A stretch of DNA of 64,000 nucleotides from Sphingobacterium sp. BN32 (GCF_030503615.1 NZ_CP129963.1:620001-684000); one strand, 5' to 3'. Shown: positions 8,419-17,255, counted from the stretch's first letter. The notes: a model not told the origin generated them from the letters alone. Numbers and translations are program-made.

Positions 8419-9037
8419 GTTCAATTATTTTCAATGCTTTATTTATTTTATCTAAGTCTTTAAGTCCTGCAGATACTTCAAATTTTGAGTTTAGATCCAG
8501 TCCGACCAGTCTTTCATCATCGAATTGGTAGGCCTCAGCCAGGTTTTCTAACGATAACCCCCCACTAAGGAAGTAAGGCTTAGCATAAGGATAAGATTTC
8601 AGTTTATCCCAATTGAATGTTTTTCCAGTGCCACCATAGGCCTCGCTCTTGCTGTCAAATAAGAAATAGTCGACAACATCGACGTATTCTTGCGGCTTAT
8701 CCCATTGGAAGTCATCGTCTACAGCAAAGGCTTTGATCAGTTCTACGCCTAATTTCTTTACGTTTTGACACAACGCCACGGATTCACCGCCATGCAATTG
8801 AATAGCATTTAGCTGATGATCATGAATGGTCTGCTTGATTATAGCTAGATCTGCATTAACGAAGACGCCTGTCTTTTTAATAGCCTCTGGAATGGGAAGA
8901 TCTATAATTTCCGAAACATAGCGTGGCGACTTCTCATAAAAGATATGCCCAATATAGTTTATGGGAAGTTTTACCAGTCCCGCAATATTCTCAGGCTCGC
9001 GCATACCGCATACTTTGATGAGGATTTCCTTAGCCAT
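8396..9037 (-). CDS. trpF: Phosphoribosylanthranilate isomerase
   Basis: A 213-residue TIM barrel that isomerises N-(5-phosphoribosyl)anthranilate. Catalytic Cys lies in [12 protein letters not shown] near the N-terminus, catalytic Asp in YFLFDSK, and the phosphate-binding strands end in [10 protein letters not shown] and [10 protein letters not shown]. The start ATG overlaps the trpD stop by 8 bp. The indole-3-glycerol phosphate synthase gene (trpC), which stands next to trpF in most Bacteroidetes operons and would act after it, is absent here. Confidence 0.95.
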   Translation of the reverse strand: MAKEILIKVCGMREPENIAGLVKLPINYIGHIFYEKSPRYVSEIIDLPIPEAIKKTGVFVNADLAIIKQTIHDHQLNAIQLHGGESVALCQNVKKLGVELIKAFAVDDDFQWDKPQEYVDVVDYFLFDSKSEAYGGTGKTFNWDKLKSYPYAKPYFLSGGLSLENLAEAYQFDDERLVGLDLNSKFEVSAGLKDLDKINKALKIIEHEQISSK

Positions 9038-10019
9038 TGATCAGCTGATTAAAACTGTTTAATGCTTTTAACCCCAATAAGGAGGACTCCGCTTCGTAGT
9101 AACAATCGCCAAAGCTTTTCTCCGGATGGAAGGTTTTGATTCCGAATGCTGCATTCGCCAATACGGTATTGTTCTGTTCGTCGGTACCTTCGCCTTGGAT
9201 TATTTTTCTGAAGATCTTCGCAGCATCCTCTACCGTATCGCCGCCCGCAAGATCTGCAGCGTTGATTGGGCTAAAGCCGATTTCCTCGGGGGTATAATAG
9301 TTCTCTCCGGCGTTGGTAATGATCTTGAAATCTCCGGTCAACGATATTTCATCATAGCCATCCAAGGCATGCATAATGCTGTATTGCTTGTCGGTTCCTT
9401 GATATAGGTATGCATATAAGCGCGCTAATTCTAAGCTAAAGACACCTACCGATTGGAATTTCGGATTGGCAGGGTTTGTCAATGGACCAAGCATATTAAA
9501 GAACGTCTTCACGGAGAGTGCCCTGCGGATAGGTGCTACGGTTTTCATTGCCGGATGGAATAATGGTGCATGTAGAAAGCAGATGTTCGATCGCTCCAGT
9601 TGCGCTTGCAACTCGTTCTGGTCGTTGGTGAACTGATACCCCAAGTATTCCATCACATTGGACGAGCCACAGCCCGATGAAACCCCGACATTTCCATGCT
9701 TTGCAACATGGTAGCCTGCACCTGCTACTACGAAAGATGCCAGGGTGGATATATTGAAAGTGTTTTTTCCATCACCTCCGGTGCCACACATATCAATCAA
9801 ATCGTATCCTTTGAACTCCACTTTATTGCACAGATCGTACATGGCGTCGCGAAAACCACCCAGCTCCTCCACGCGTATGCTACGCATGCCATAGATTGTC
9901 ATAAAGGCAGCTATCTGATGGCTATCGTACTTGCCGGTAGCAATATTGGTTAAGATGTCGTATGCTTCCTTTCTTGTAAAGGACTTGTATTCAAATAAAT
10001 GTGCTAGTATCTCTTTCAT
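9030..10019 (-). CDS. trpD: Anthranilate phosphoribosyltransferase
   Basis: A 329-residue enzyme that transfers phosphoribose from PRPP to anthranilate. Signature motifs are DMCGTGGDGKNTFNIST (PRPP and Mg binding), KHGNVGVSS and the MLGPLTNPA segment. Start is ATG 10019; the longer frame needs TTG. The gene is first after the trp attenuator, 11 bp downstream of the terminator U-tract. It is not preceded by trpE or trpG. Confidence 0.96.
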   Translation of the reverse strand: MKEILAHLFEYKSFTRKEAYDILTNIATGKYDSHQIAAFMTIYGMRSIRVEELGGFRDAMYDLCNKVEFKGYDLIDMCGTGGDGKNTFNISTLASFVVAGAGYHVAKHGNVGVSSGCGSSNVMEYLGYQFTNDQNELQAQLERSNICFLHAPLFHPAMKTVAPIRRALSVKTFFNMLGPLTNPANPKFQSVGVFSLELARLYAYLYQGTDKQYSIMHALDGYDEISLTGDFKIITNAGENYYTPEEIGFSPINAADLAGGDTVEDAAKIFRKIIQGEGTDEQNNTVLANAAFGIKTFHPEKSFGDCYYEAESSLLGLKALNSFNQLING

Positions 10020-10029
10020 AAAATTCAAT

Positions 10030-10057
10030 AAAAAGGGCTTGCCGAAAAGGCAAGCCC
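10030..10057 (-). terminator. trp attenuator terminator
   Basis: On the minus strand GGGCTTGCC (10049-10057) pairs perfectly with GGCAAGCCC (10035-10043) around a 5-base loop, followed directly by TTTTTATT. It lies between the leader peptide and trpD. Its TTGCC arm can pair with GGCAA in the leader segment just after the leader peptide, which would be the antiterminator. Confidence 0.9.
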
Positions 10058-10098
10058 GCTATTTTTTGTTTCGCTAAATTAAACTAATAGGTTATTGC

Positions 10099-10117
10099 CA
10101 CAACATTATATGCTGTG
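10099..10117 (-). promoter_or_regulatory. trp leader 1:2 hairpin
   Basis: On the minus strand CACAGCAT, ATA, ATGTTGTG forms an 8-bp stem with one G-U pair. The 5' arm covers codons 13-15 of the leader peptide, right behind the three Trp codons. A ribosome stalled on those codons would cover this arm and free the GTTGTGGCAA segment to pair with the terminator. Confidence 0.75.
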
Positions 10118-10153
10118 CCACCACCAAGTTTTATTTGCTACTGCTGTATTCAT
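10106..10153 (-). CDS. trpL: trp operon leader peptide (three consecutive Trp codons)
   Basis: A minus-strand ATG at 10153 opens a 15-codon frame, MNTAVANKTWWWHSI, ending in TAA at 10106-10108. Residues 10-12 are three TGG codons in a row. It sits 87 bp upstream of trpD, is followed by a 1:2 hairpin and an intrinsic terminator, and has a promoter about 12 bp in front. The layout is that of classical ribosome-mediated attenuation: scarce charged tRNA-Trp stalls the ribosome and lets transcription read through into trpDFBA. The function is inferred; the sequence parts are all visible. Confidence 0.85.
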   Translation of the reverse strand: MNTAVANKTWWWHSI

Positions 10154-10164
10154 TAGTTATTGAA

Positions 10165-10195
10165 CAAATATCAACGATACTTTTGAGAATTGCAA
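10165..10195 (-). promoter_or_regulatory. Promoter of the trp leader
   Basis: On the minus strand TTG (10193-10195) is followed after 20 bp by GATATTTG (10165-10172), a 7/8 match to TAnnTTTG. The predicted transcript would start just before the leader ATG. Confidence 0.55.
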
Positions 10196-10222
10196 GAATT
10201 CTATTAAAAAAATGTCTTTTTG

Positions 10223-10690
10223 TTAATAGGTGACGAAATGAGCCATCTCATTGCCTTTTGATACTAGGGTAAAGGACGCTATTTTTCCGTTTTCAACGTA
10301 GATGGAAGTCAACAATCTGTTTTTGTAATAGAGAAAAACCATGTTGTTAATGTTCATGCCTTCCGGGTCGATGTCGCGGACTTCTTTTCGCGGCAGCTCA
10401 TGGAAAGTTTTATATTGGATCTCATCAACATTCTTCAGCGATAAGTTGATTCTGATTTCCTGTAGGCTAGCCTCCAGGTAGTCATAAAGTTCGTCGTTAG
10501 GATGGTTAACAATAACCCTTTCACTAAGGATTACATCCAAAGGGGTGTCAAAGTCGGCTAATTCGTTTATAAAGGTTCTTGCGACATCCATACTCTTGCC
10601 GTCGCCAGTGGAGCCTTTAGCCGTTTGTGCCATTGACATAAATGGAAGAATGATTGTTAGTAAAAAAAGTAATTGCTTTCCCATATTCAT
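10223..10690 (-). CDS. Exported protein of unknown function
   Basis: A 155-residue protein that I do not recognise. It has a signal peptide (residues 1-21, cut near SMAQ), then a mixed alpha/beta region with conserved-looking acidic and aromatic positions (LPRKEVRDIDPEG) and a strand-rich C-terminus (NRLLTSIYVENGKIASFTL) like that of small lipocalin or NTF2-type secreted proteins. It starts at the first ATG, 10690. It stands alone between the DUF2795 gene and the trp leader, on the same strand as both. Confidence 0.75.
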   Translation of the reverse strand: MNMGKQLLFLLTIILPFMSMAQTAKGSTGDGKSMDVARTFINELADFDTPLDVILSERVIVNHPNDELYDYLEASLQEIRINLSLKNVDEIQYKTFHELPRKEVRDIDPEGMNINNMVFLYYKNRLLTSIYVENGKIASFTLVSKGNEMAHFVTY

Positions 10691-10735
10691 ATTGTTTAAG
10701 CTTTGACGACGATTTCTAGAAAAGGATTAAATAAA

Positions 10736-10760
10736 AAGCGCCCTTTTTGTAAAGGCGCTT
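10736..10760 (-). terminator. Terminator of the DUF2795 gene
   Basis: Stem AAGCGCC (10736-10742) and GGCGCTT (10754-10760); on the minus strand it is followed by TTTTTATT. It starts 13 bp after the DUF2795 stop. Confidence 0.8.
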
Positions 10761-10772
10761 TCTATGATGATG

Positions 10773-10994
10773 TTAATATTCGTCTTCGTTGAAAAAGAAG
10801 TCATCTTTAGTAGGATAATCTGGCCAAATCTCCTCGATGTTCTCGTAAGGTTCACCGTCGTCTTCTAAAGCTTGAAGGTTTTCAATTACTTCAACAGGTG
10901 CTCCTGAACGAATAGCATAGTCAATTAATTCATCTTTTGTCGCTGGCCATGGAGCGTCTTCTAAATGCGAAGCTAATTCAAGTGTCCAATACAT
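10773..10994 (-). CDS. DUF2795 domain protein
   Basis: A 73-residue acidic protein with the family pattern WTLELASHLEDAPWPATKDELIDYA followed by an EVIENLQ helix and an acidic tail. Members of DUF2795 are small, abundant in Bacteroidetes and of unknown function. The N-terminal half resembles a short DNA- or protein-binding helical bundle. It has its own promoter at 11023-11030 and its own terminator. Confidence 0.88.
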   Translation of the reverse strand: MYWTLELASHLEDAPWPATKDELIDYAIRSGAPVEVIENLQALEDDGEPYENIEEIWPDYPTKDDFFFNEDEY

Positions 10995-11022
10995 ATCTCT
11001 TTAATTAAGTTTTACATTTTCG

Positions 11023-11030
11023 CAAAAATA
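11023..11030 (-). promoter_or_regulatory. -7 promoter element of the DUF2795 gene
   Basis: TATTTTTG on the minus strand, an exact TAnnTTTG match, 28 bp before the ATG. Confidence 0.55.
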
Positions 11031-11133
11031 ATATTTAATTTAACTAATGCAAGTAAAATATGTGTAAATCTTTTATTAATAATGTAAACAGCAGGTTGTC
11101 AGATAATTAAATACTTAAATAGGAGGTTGAACA

Positions 11134-11880
11134 TTAATATTTGGCGAGATTTTCCAACCAGACTTTATTCATTTTTTCATATACCTCGTTTTCTACCGTG
11201 TTAAATTTTGTGTTTTCCGATTCTACATACTGTATGGGCTTCAGTACGGAAATATGAATAGTACCGGGAGCTGATCCGAACGCTCTGCCATCATCCCACA
11301 TAATCTTCCATGCGTTGTGGATAATCACCGGCAGAATAGCTGTCCGGTTTTCTTGTGCCATTTTAAAGGCGCCGGCCTTGAACTTATGGAGCTTTGGAGG
11401 ATACTCATCTTCAATCGCACCTTCGGGAAATATCACTAGCGATTTTCCTAAACCCAATAATTCCAAGCCACGCTTAAATGCTTTGAATGAGGATATCTTA
11501 CTTTCTCGCTTCACAGGAATGTCGATCGACTTAAAGAAGATTCGTGTCACGGGATTCTTCAGCAACTCGATCTTTCCCATAAAAGAGAACTGCTGCGGAC
11601 AGAGATAGGTAAGTGCTGTAATGTCTAATATAGAGGTATGGTTAGGGCAAAGGATATACGGCCGTGACCAATCGATGGGCTCTTCGTAGTGTATATGAAA
11701 ACGGATGCCTACTAAATGAACGCTGAGAATGGAGATCCATTTGCGGAACCAAACAATAGCAGCATAGTTTTTAAGTGGATTTCTAGCAAGTAAAAATAGA
11801 AGGGGATAAGAGAGGATAAAAAAGAATAATACAGCAAAGAAATAAAGAAGTCTGTGTATTTTTCTGAATAGTAATAACAT
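11134..11880 (-). CDS. 1-acyl-sn-glycerol-3-phosphate acyltransferase (PlsC family)
   Basis: A 248-residue membrane acyltransferase that makes phosphatidic acid from lysophosphatidic acid. An N-terminal hydrophobic segment (about 12-31) anchors it. The catalytic NHTSILD (HX4D) lies near residue 80, and the substrate motif FPEGAI near 152. The family is broad and includes lysophospholipid and ornithine-lipid acyltransferases, so the exact acceptor is not settled. It starts 31 bp downstream of the terminator of the M20 peptidase gene. Confidence 0.9.
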   Translation of the reverse strand: MLLLFRKIHRLLYFFAVLFFFILSYPLLFLLARNPLKNYAAIVWFRKWISILSVHLVGIRFHIHYEEPIDWSRPYILCPNHTSILDITALTYLCPQQFSFMGKIELLKNPVTRIFFKSIDIPVKRESKISSFKAFKRGLELLGLGKSLVIFPEGAIEDEYPPKLHKFKAGAFKMAQENRTAILPVIIHNAWKIMWDDGRAFGSAPGTIHISVLKPIQYVESENTKFNTVENEVYEKMNKVWLENLAKY

Positions 11881-11911
11881 TATCTGCGATCAGTTAGCCG
11901 AAGATAAAAAA

Positions 11912-11936
11912 AATGCTTCACAAGCGTGAAGCATTT
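11912..11936 (-). terminator. Terminator of the M20 peptidase gene
   Basis: AATGCTTCAC, AAGC, GTGAAGCATT forms a 10-bp stem; the minus strand continues TTTTTTTTAT. It lies between the M20 stop and the acyltransferase start. Confidence 0.85.
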
Positions 11937-11941
11937 TTATG

Positions 11942-13312
11942 TTATTTGCTTAACTCAGCATAATATTTATGGAAAAGCGGAATTGTCTCTATACCTTTCA
12001 GGTAGTTTTCAATGCCATACTTCTCGTTCGGAGAGTGTAAGTTGTCACTATCTAATCCGAAACCTAATAATACAGTCTTGATTCCTAATTCTTGTTCGAA
12101 TAATGCGACGATTGGAATAGAACCACCACCACGCGTAGGAACTGGTTTCTTATTGAACGTTTCTTCCAAGGCTTTCTCAGCTGCTTTGTAAGCAATGCTG
12201 TCTGTAGGAGTGACTACCGGCTCGCCACCATGATGCGGTTTAACTTCGACTTTAATGTACTCAGGAGCCATGCCTTCGAAGTGCTTTTTGAATAATTCAG
12301 TAATACGCTCTGAGTTCTGGTTAGGAACTAGGCGCATAGAAATCTTAGCAAATGCTTTAGAAGGTAATACCGTCTTCGCTCCTTCGCCAATATATCCACC
12401 CCAAATACCGTTCACCTCTAAAGTAGGGCGAATACCTGTACGTTCTATTGTTGTATATCCTTTTTCACCCCAAACATCAGCAACGCCTAAGTCTGTTTTG
12501 TATTCTTCGATATCGAAAGGAGCTTCATTTAACGCTTTGCGTTCTTCTGCTGTCAATTCAATAACATCATCATAGAATCCTGGGATAGCGATATGGTTGT
12601 TCTCATCGTGCAATGAAGCAATCATCTTGGCTAAGATCGTAGCAGGGTTTGCTACAGCACCACCATAAACACCCGAGTGTAAATCGCGGTTAGGGCCTGT
12701 TACTTCTACTTCAACATAAGAAAGACCACGTAAGCCTGTTTCTAATGAAGGAGTCTCCAAGCTGATCATCGATGTATCCGAAATAACGATTACATCTGCT
12801 TTCAAACGCTCTTTATTCTCGCGAACAAAAATTCCTAAGTTAGCTGAACCTACTTCTTCCTCGCCTTCGATCATGAATTTGATGTTACAAGCTAGCTCAT
12901 TGTTTTTAACCATGTATTCAAATGCCTTCACGTGCATATAGAATTGGCCTTTATCATCAGCGGCACCACGTGCATAGATTTTACCATCGCGAACCGTAGG
13001 TTCGAATGGAGGTGTATCCCACAATTCCAACGGATCTGCGGGCTGCACATCGTAGTGGCCATAAACTAATACAGTTGGTAAAGATGGATCGAAGATCTTC
13101 TCTCCATATACAATTGGGTAGCCAGCAGTAGGGCAGACTTCAACATTATCCGCGCCAGCATCTTTTAATTTTTGAGCGACAAACTCTGCAGTGTTTAAGA
13201 CACCTTCTTTAAATTGTGGATCTGCACTTACAGAGGGAAAGCGCAATAATTCAAATAATTCATCCAAGAAGCGATCCTTATTCGCCTCTACATAGTCTTT
13301 GATTTTTTGCAT
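11942..13312 (-). CDS. M20 family metallo-dipeptidase
   Basis: A 456-residue cytosolic di-zinc peptidase. Metal and catalytic motifs run in order: YGHYDVQPAD (His and Asp), ARGAADDKG (bridging Asp), EGEEEVGS (catalytic Glu-Glu), and the closing LHSPNEKYG His. A dimerisation insert with DLHSGVYGG sits in the middle. The length and HSPNE ending match the CNDP/DapE-like dipeptidases that are common in Bacteroidetes. There is no signal peptide. It is a single gene with its own terminator. Confidence 0.94.
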   Translation of the reverse strand: MQKIKDYVEANKDRFLDELFELLRFPSVSADPQFKEGVLNTAEFVAQKLKDAGADNVEVCPTAGYPIVYGEKIFDPSLPTVLVYGHYDVQPADPLELWDTPPFEPTVRDGKIYARGAADDKGQFYMHVKAFEYMVKNNELACNIKFMIEGEEEVGSANLGIFVRENKERLKADVIVISDTSMISLETPSLETGLRGLSYVEVEVTGPNRDLHSGVYGGAVANPATILAKMIASLHDENNHIAIPGFYDDVIELTAEERKALNEAPFDIEEYKTDLGVADVWGEKGYTTIERTGIRPTLEVNGIWGGYIGEGAKTVLPSKAFAKISMRLVPNQNSERITELFKKHFEGMAPEYIKVEVKPHHGGEPVVTPTDSIAYKAAEKALEETFNKKPVPTRGGGSIPIVALFEQELGIKTVLLGFGLDSDNLHSPNEKYGIENYLKGIETIPLFHKYYAELSK

Positions 13313-13464
13313 TTCAAATGGTTTTTACAAAGGTAGTGAAATAAAATTTACTAAACCTGTAACTTTTCACTCCGTTATGCTACCAATAGTTGGTGCTAGT
13401 GAAGTCTCTTGCTTAGTTACAAACATCTGTTAATCTATGTTAAACTCAAGCAATTGTATGCTAT

Positions 13465-13484
13465 ATATCACGTAATTGTGATAT
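13465..13484. promoter_or_regulatory. Operator-like inverted repeat before the outer membrane barrel gene
   Basis: ATATCAC, six bases, GTGATAT. The right half overlaps a 7/8 match to the -7 element (TATTTTCG, 13482-13489), a position where a repressor would block transcription. The arms point inward the opposite way to CRP/FNR sites. No regulator is assigned. Confidence 0.35.
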
Positions 13485-13528
13485 TTTCGTAGAACCTAAC
13501 GAATCACATTATTTTTTTAATATAACTT

Positions 13529-16321
13529 ATGAAATTACTAACCACTGCCTTGCTAACCTTAGTCCTCGGTTTCTTTTCGCTACAGTCGTCGGCTCAAAGC
13601 AAAATCTCAGGATCTATTGTGGATGAGTCTGATAAGGCTAAGCTAGCCAACGCTACGGTCATGCTCCTTCAAGCTAAAGACTCCATCCTCGTTGATTTTA
13701 CCCGGGTAAATGCCGACGGTAAATTCTCCATCAACAATCCTGATAATCAAGATCACTTATTGATTGTGAGTTACCCCAAGTTTGGGGATTACTTCCAGAC
13801 GATTAAAAAGGGAGCCGGCAATGTTTCGCTAGGGGAAATTGAGCTGCAAAGTGCCGCGAATCTTATTGAGGAAGTCCTGATTAAAGGGAAAATACCGGTG
13901 GTAATAAAAGGAGATACGACGGAATATGATGCTTCGAGTTTCGTGACAGAGAAGAATGCCAAGGTGGAAGATTTGCTGAAAGTATTACCAGGTATCTCGG
14001 TCGATGCTTCCGGAAAGATTACAGCACAGGGAAAGACGGTGGAAAAAGTGTTAGTCGACGGGGAAGAGTTCTTTGGCGATGATCCAACCTTAGTGACACG
14101 TAATATCCGTTCGGATATGGTGGATAAAGTTCAGGTTTATGAGAAGAAATCGGAGCAGGCGGAACGAACGGGCGTAGATGATGGAACCCGCATCCAGACC
14201 ATCAATGTGAAGCTGAAGGAAGATGCAAAGAACGGCTCTTTCGGGAAGGCGGAACTTGCCGGCGGAGTGGGTGATAAAAAAGAGTATTACATGGGTAAGC
14301 TGGCCTACAATAAATTTAAAGGTAGTTTTAAGTTGGGTGCTTATTTAATGGGCTCTACCGACGGAAAATTTAGCCTCAGTTGGCAAGAGCAGGAGAAGTT
14401 TAATATGTCGGATACCGAATCAGGAATGACAAGTGATGGTGGATTCTATATGGTGCAGAATGCTGATGAATTTTCGAATTGGGACGGCAAGGGGCATCCG
14501 AAGGCCATATCCCTTGGCGCTTCGGTGATGGACGCCTGGAAGGATAAGAAACATAAGCTGAACGCGAGCTACAAATTTGCTAGGATCGAAAATGATGTCT
14601 TTGAAAATACTTTAATCCAGAATGCGACCAATGAAGGTATAATTAATACAGATAAAAACCAGAATAGCGGTTCAGATGCAAATAAACACCGTATGAATGC
14701 TAAGTACGACTTTGCAATCGACTCCCTTTCCACCTTAACGCTTAAAGTGTCGGCCGATCGCACACACGCGGATCGCTCGACGAATGTCGATGCAAATACT
14801 TGGAGAGATGGCACCCTGGCATCTGATAATACAAGTAGTCAGCAAGAATTGTCGAATCGAACGAATTTAACCTACAATGCCTTCTTCACAAGGAAACTCA
14901 AGAAAGAAGGACGTTCAATTGCCTTGACTTTTGCGGGCAGCAATGCGGAAAGGAATAACGAATTGCAAGTAATGTCTGAACTTAATAATCGTATTACTTC
15001 CCGACGCGATACGGTAGATCAATTTAAAGATGGCAATTCGAAAACAGATAATTTAAACGCATCAATCGTGTATTCAGAGCCGCTATCGAAACGCTGGAGA
15101 TCCTCGATAGGATACGACTACAGCCAGTCGAAAGCTCACTCCGTATTAAGCTCATTCAACAAGAATGCTGCCGGTGAATACAAGGTGTTTGATAGGGAGT
15201 TTAGTAATGATTTCAACTTTGACACGAGGACAAGCGCTGCAAACTTGACCTTCGGTTATAAATCGGATAAGATTGATTTCAATGTCACGAACGTTCTTCG
15301 TCATGACGATATGAATATGTTCAATAACTTGGATAATATCGACCTGAAGCGTGATTATTTAAACTATACGCCGAACGCGCGCTTACGTTATGCTTTTACA
15401 AAGACCAAAGCATTGGGCTTAAGCTATAGACGCAATACGCAACTGCCTTCTTTGACGCAGATTCAGCCATTGCGCCAGAATACCGATCAGTTGAATCAGA
15501 CCATTGGTAATGAAAATCTGAAGCCTTCTATCAACAACTCGTTTTCATTAGATGGAGGCACATACGAAATGATGAAAGGTAGATATATGTATCTGGGATC
15601 TGGTGTTACGCAGACAAAAAGAGCGATACAGTTGAATGAGACGGTTTTCCCGGATGGATCTAGAATCATGATGTATGATAATTCCGACAAGGATGCTTAC
15701 TCTGCATATCTATATGGAGGAAGTGGATTTAACGTGATTGCCAAGCAGCAAATTAAAGCAGATATCCATCTAGGGGCTAACTATAGCAGTTCTTATAACT
15801 TAATCAGAGATGTTCCGCGTGAAAATTATGAAGGCATTCCTTACGCCGAAAACAAATCAACAACGTATGATTATAATATCCGCTTTGGCTTAGAAAAGAA
15901 TACCACCAAGGGCGTTGATTTTAGAGTGGGCGCACGACCAGGTTGGCGCGTGATGAAATCTACATTCACACCGGATCGTAATTCGGAAGGTTTCACACTT
16001 GAGGGCGACGCAGAAGTGCGCGCGTATTTACCTGGGAAATTCCAACTCTATGCTGATTTAGCTTATACCTATGAGGCACCAACTAAAACTTACGCAGAGA
16101 AATTCGAACGCACCATTTTTACACCAGGCGTAAGCAAGAAATTCTTAAAAGGGGAGAACTTGGTTGTCGACTTCTATGTCAACGATATTTTGAACCAAAA
16201 CAAAGGATTTAGCCGTAGACAAACGGTAAACTCATTTACCCAACAAACGTTTAATACCATTTCCAGATATTTTATGCTAAAAGTAAGCTGGGATTTTACA
16301 TCAATGAAAGGAGCTGAATAA
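13529..16321 (+). CDS. Outer membrane beta-barrel protein, family 3 (TonB-receptor-like)
   Basis: A 930-residue outer membrane protein. A signal peptide (1-22) is followed by a carboxypeptidase-regulatory-like fold (about 25-110) and a plug-like segment (about 140-230) that includes LLKVLPGISVDASGKITAQG and the VLVDGEEFFGDDP motif typical of this family. A long barrel with alternating aromatic strands then runs to the C-terminal tryptophan-rich strand. It has no TonB box of the SusC type. It stands 2 bp before a GLPGLI-family gene, its usual partner. The substrate is unknown; peptide or metal-peptide traffic is a guess. Confidence 0.88.
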   Translation: MKLLTTALLTLVLGFFSLQSSAQSKISGSIVDESDKAKLANATVMLLQAKDSILVDFTRVNADGKFSINNPDNQDHLLIVSYPKFGDYFQTIKKGAGNVSLGEIELQSAANLIEEVLIKGKIPVVIKGDTTEYDASSFVTEKNAKVEDLLKVLPGISVDASGKITAQGKTVEKVLVDGEEFFGDDPTLVTRNIRSDMVDKVQVYEKKSEQAERTGVDDGTRIQTINVKLKEDAKNGSFGKAELAGGVGDKKEYYMGKLAYNKFKGSFKLGAYLMGSTDGKFSLSWQEQEKFNMSDTESGMTSDGGFYMVQNADEFSNWDGKGHPKAISLGASVMDAWKDKKHKLNASYKFARIENDVFENTLIQNATNEGIINTDKNQNSGSDANKHRMNAKYDFAIDSLSTLTLKVSADRTHADRSTNVDANTWRDGTLASDNTSSQQELSNRTNLTYNAFFTRKLKKEGRSIALTFAGSNAERNNELQVMSELNNRITSRRDTVDQFKDGNSKTDNLNASIVYSEPLSKRWRSSIGYDYSQSKAHSVLSSFNKNAAGEYKVFDREFSNDFNFDTRTSAANLTFGYKSDKIDFNVTNVLRHDDMNMFNNLDNIDLKRDYLNYTPNARLRYAFTKTKALGLSYRRNTQLPSLTQIQPLRQNTDQLNQTIGNENLKPSINNSFSLDGGTYEMMKGRYMYLGSGVTQTKRAIQLNETVFPDGSRIMMYDNSDKDAYSAYLYGGSGFNVIAKQQIKADIHLGANYSSSYNLIRDVPRENYEGIPYAENKSTTYDYNIRFGLEKNTTKGVDFRVGARPGWRVMKSTFTPDRNSEGFTLEGDAEVRAYLPGKFQLYADLAYTYEAPTKTYAEKFERTIFTPGVSKKFLKGENLVVDFYVNDILNQNKGFSRRQTVNSFTQQTFNTISRYFMLKVSWDFTSMKGAE

Positions 16322-16323
16322 TC

Positions 16324-17115
16324 ATGAAAATGAAACTATATATTGCCATACTATTATTTTTTGTCCTAGGTTTTCAACAAGCGAATGCCCAACATGTTTT
16401 CTTCCCGGAACAGGGCGTGATCACCTACGATAAGACAGTACACGTCAAAAATATGATGAAGCGACAAATCAGTATGATGAAAGAATCTGATTTCCAGCGC
16501 AAATTTTTCGAAGATATGTTGACAAAGGTGCCGGAAACAGCGGTTCTACAACGCAAGCTTACCTTTTCGGGAAGTGAATCGATGCTGGAGCCTTTGCCAA
16601 AGGATCAGCCTGCCATGGTCGCACAGCTATTACGTTTCGGATTCTTGGACTACGGAACGAAAATCTATCAAAACCTCGCGACGAAGCAGACCTCCATGTC
16701 GCTGGAAGTAGGAGGCTCCCCAATAGCTATTTCAGACTCCCTAACGAATGTTAAATGGAAGATCACTAATGAGTATCGCAATATCGCGGGATACGATTGT
16801 AGGCGCGCAAATGGCGTTACACTAGATTCAGTGTATGTAGTTGCATTCTATACTGATCAAATTCCATTGGCGAGCAGCCCTAGTACGCTGCACGGTCTGC
16901 CAGGAATGATCCTGGGACTTGTCGTGCCAGAACAAAATTTCAATATTTATGCTTCCAAAGTCGAAATGACCGGAACCACAGTGACGGACAATCTAATCAA
17001 GAAAAAAGGTTCTGCGCTGACCAGAGAACAGACCCGCAGCAAAATGCGCGAGGTACTTGGTCAATGGTTGTCGGAAAAGCAGTTCGGACTATTCTTTGCG
17101 GCTATGATGCTGTAG
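16324..17115 (+). CDS. GLPGLI family exported protein
   Basis: A 263-residue exported protein with a signal peptide (1-22, cut after NAQ). The name-giving motif appears as HGLPGMILGLVV near residue 195, with preceding DCRRANG and VAFYTDQIPLASSPS segments that are also conserved in the family. Function is unknown; members are mostly coded next to family-3 outer membrane barrels, as here. It follows the barrel gene by 2 bp, so the two are one operon, and ends in a strong terminator at 17189-17213. Confidence 0.9.
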   Translation: MKMKLYIAILLFFVLGFQQANAQHVFFPEQGVITYDKTVHVKNMMKRQISMMKESDFQRKFFEDMLTKVPETAVLQRKLTFSGSESMLEPLPKDQPAMVAQLLRFGFLDYGTKIYQNLATKQTSMSLEVGGSPIAISDSLTNVKWKITNEYRNIAGYDCRRANGVTLDSVYVVAFYTDQIPLASSPSTLHGLPGMILGLVVPEQNFNIYASKVEMTGTTVTDNLIKKKGSALTREQTRSKMREVLGQWLSEKQFGLFFAAMML

Positions 17116-17247
17116 GAGTACTTAGTACTTAGTATTAAGACCTAGGGTGGGATAGATATTAGACAGTAGATTTTAGACATTAGAGTATGGCGCCGATTAG
17201 GCGCCTTTTTTTTGCAACGAGAAGTAGTACTTAGTATGCAGATAGTA
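17116..17247. repeat. Partial copy of the TTAGA/TAGTA repeat family (A5)
   Basis: Short words GTACTTAGTACTTAGTAT and ATTAGACAGTAGATTTTAGA recur on both sides of the GLPGLI-gene terminator. The same words form the outer arms of elements A1, A2, A3 and A4. No palindromic core is present here. Confidence 0.6.
17189..17213 (+). terminator. Terminator of the barrel-GLPGLI operon
   Basis: GGCGCC (17189-17194), GATTA, GGCGCC (17200-17205), then eight T. Confidence 0.85.
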
Positions 17248-17255
17248 GATAAAAA

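Noticed and set aside
10020..10160. Trp-sensing T-box riboswitch
   Set aside because: No T-box sequence or stem I architecture; the WWW leader peptide and terminator explain the region better.
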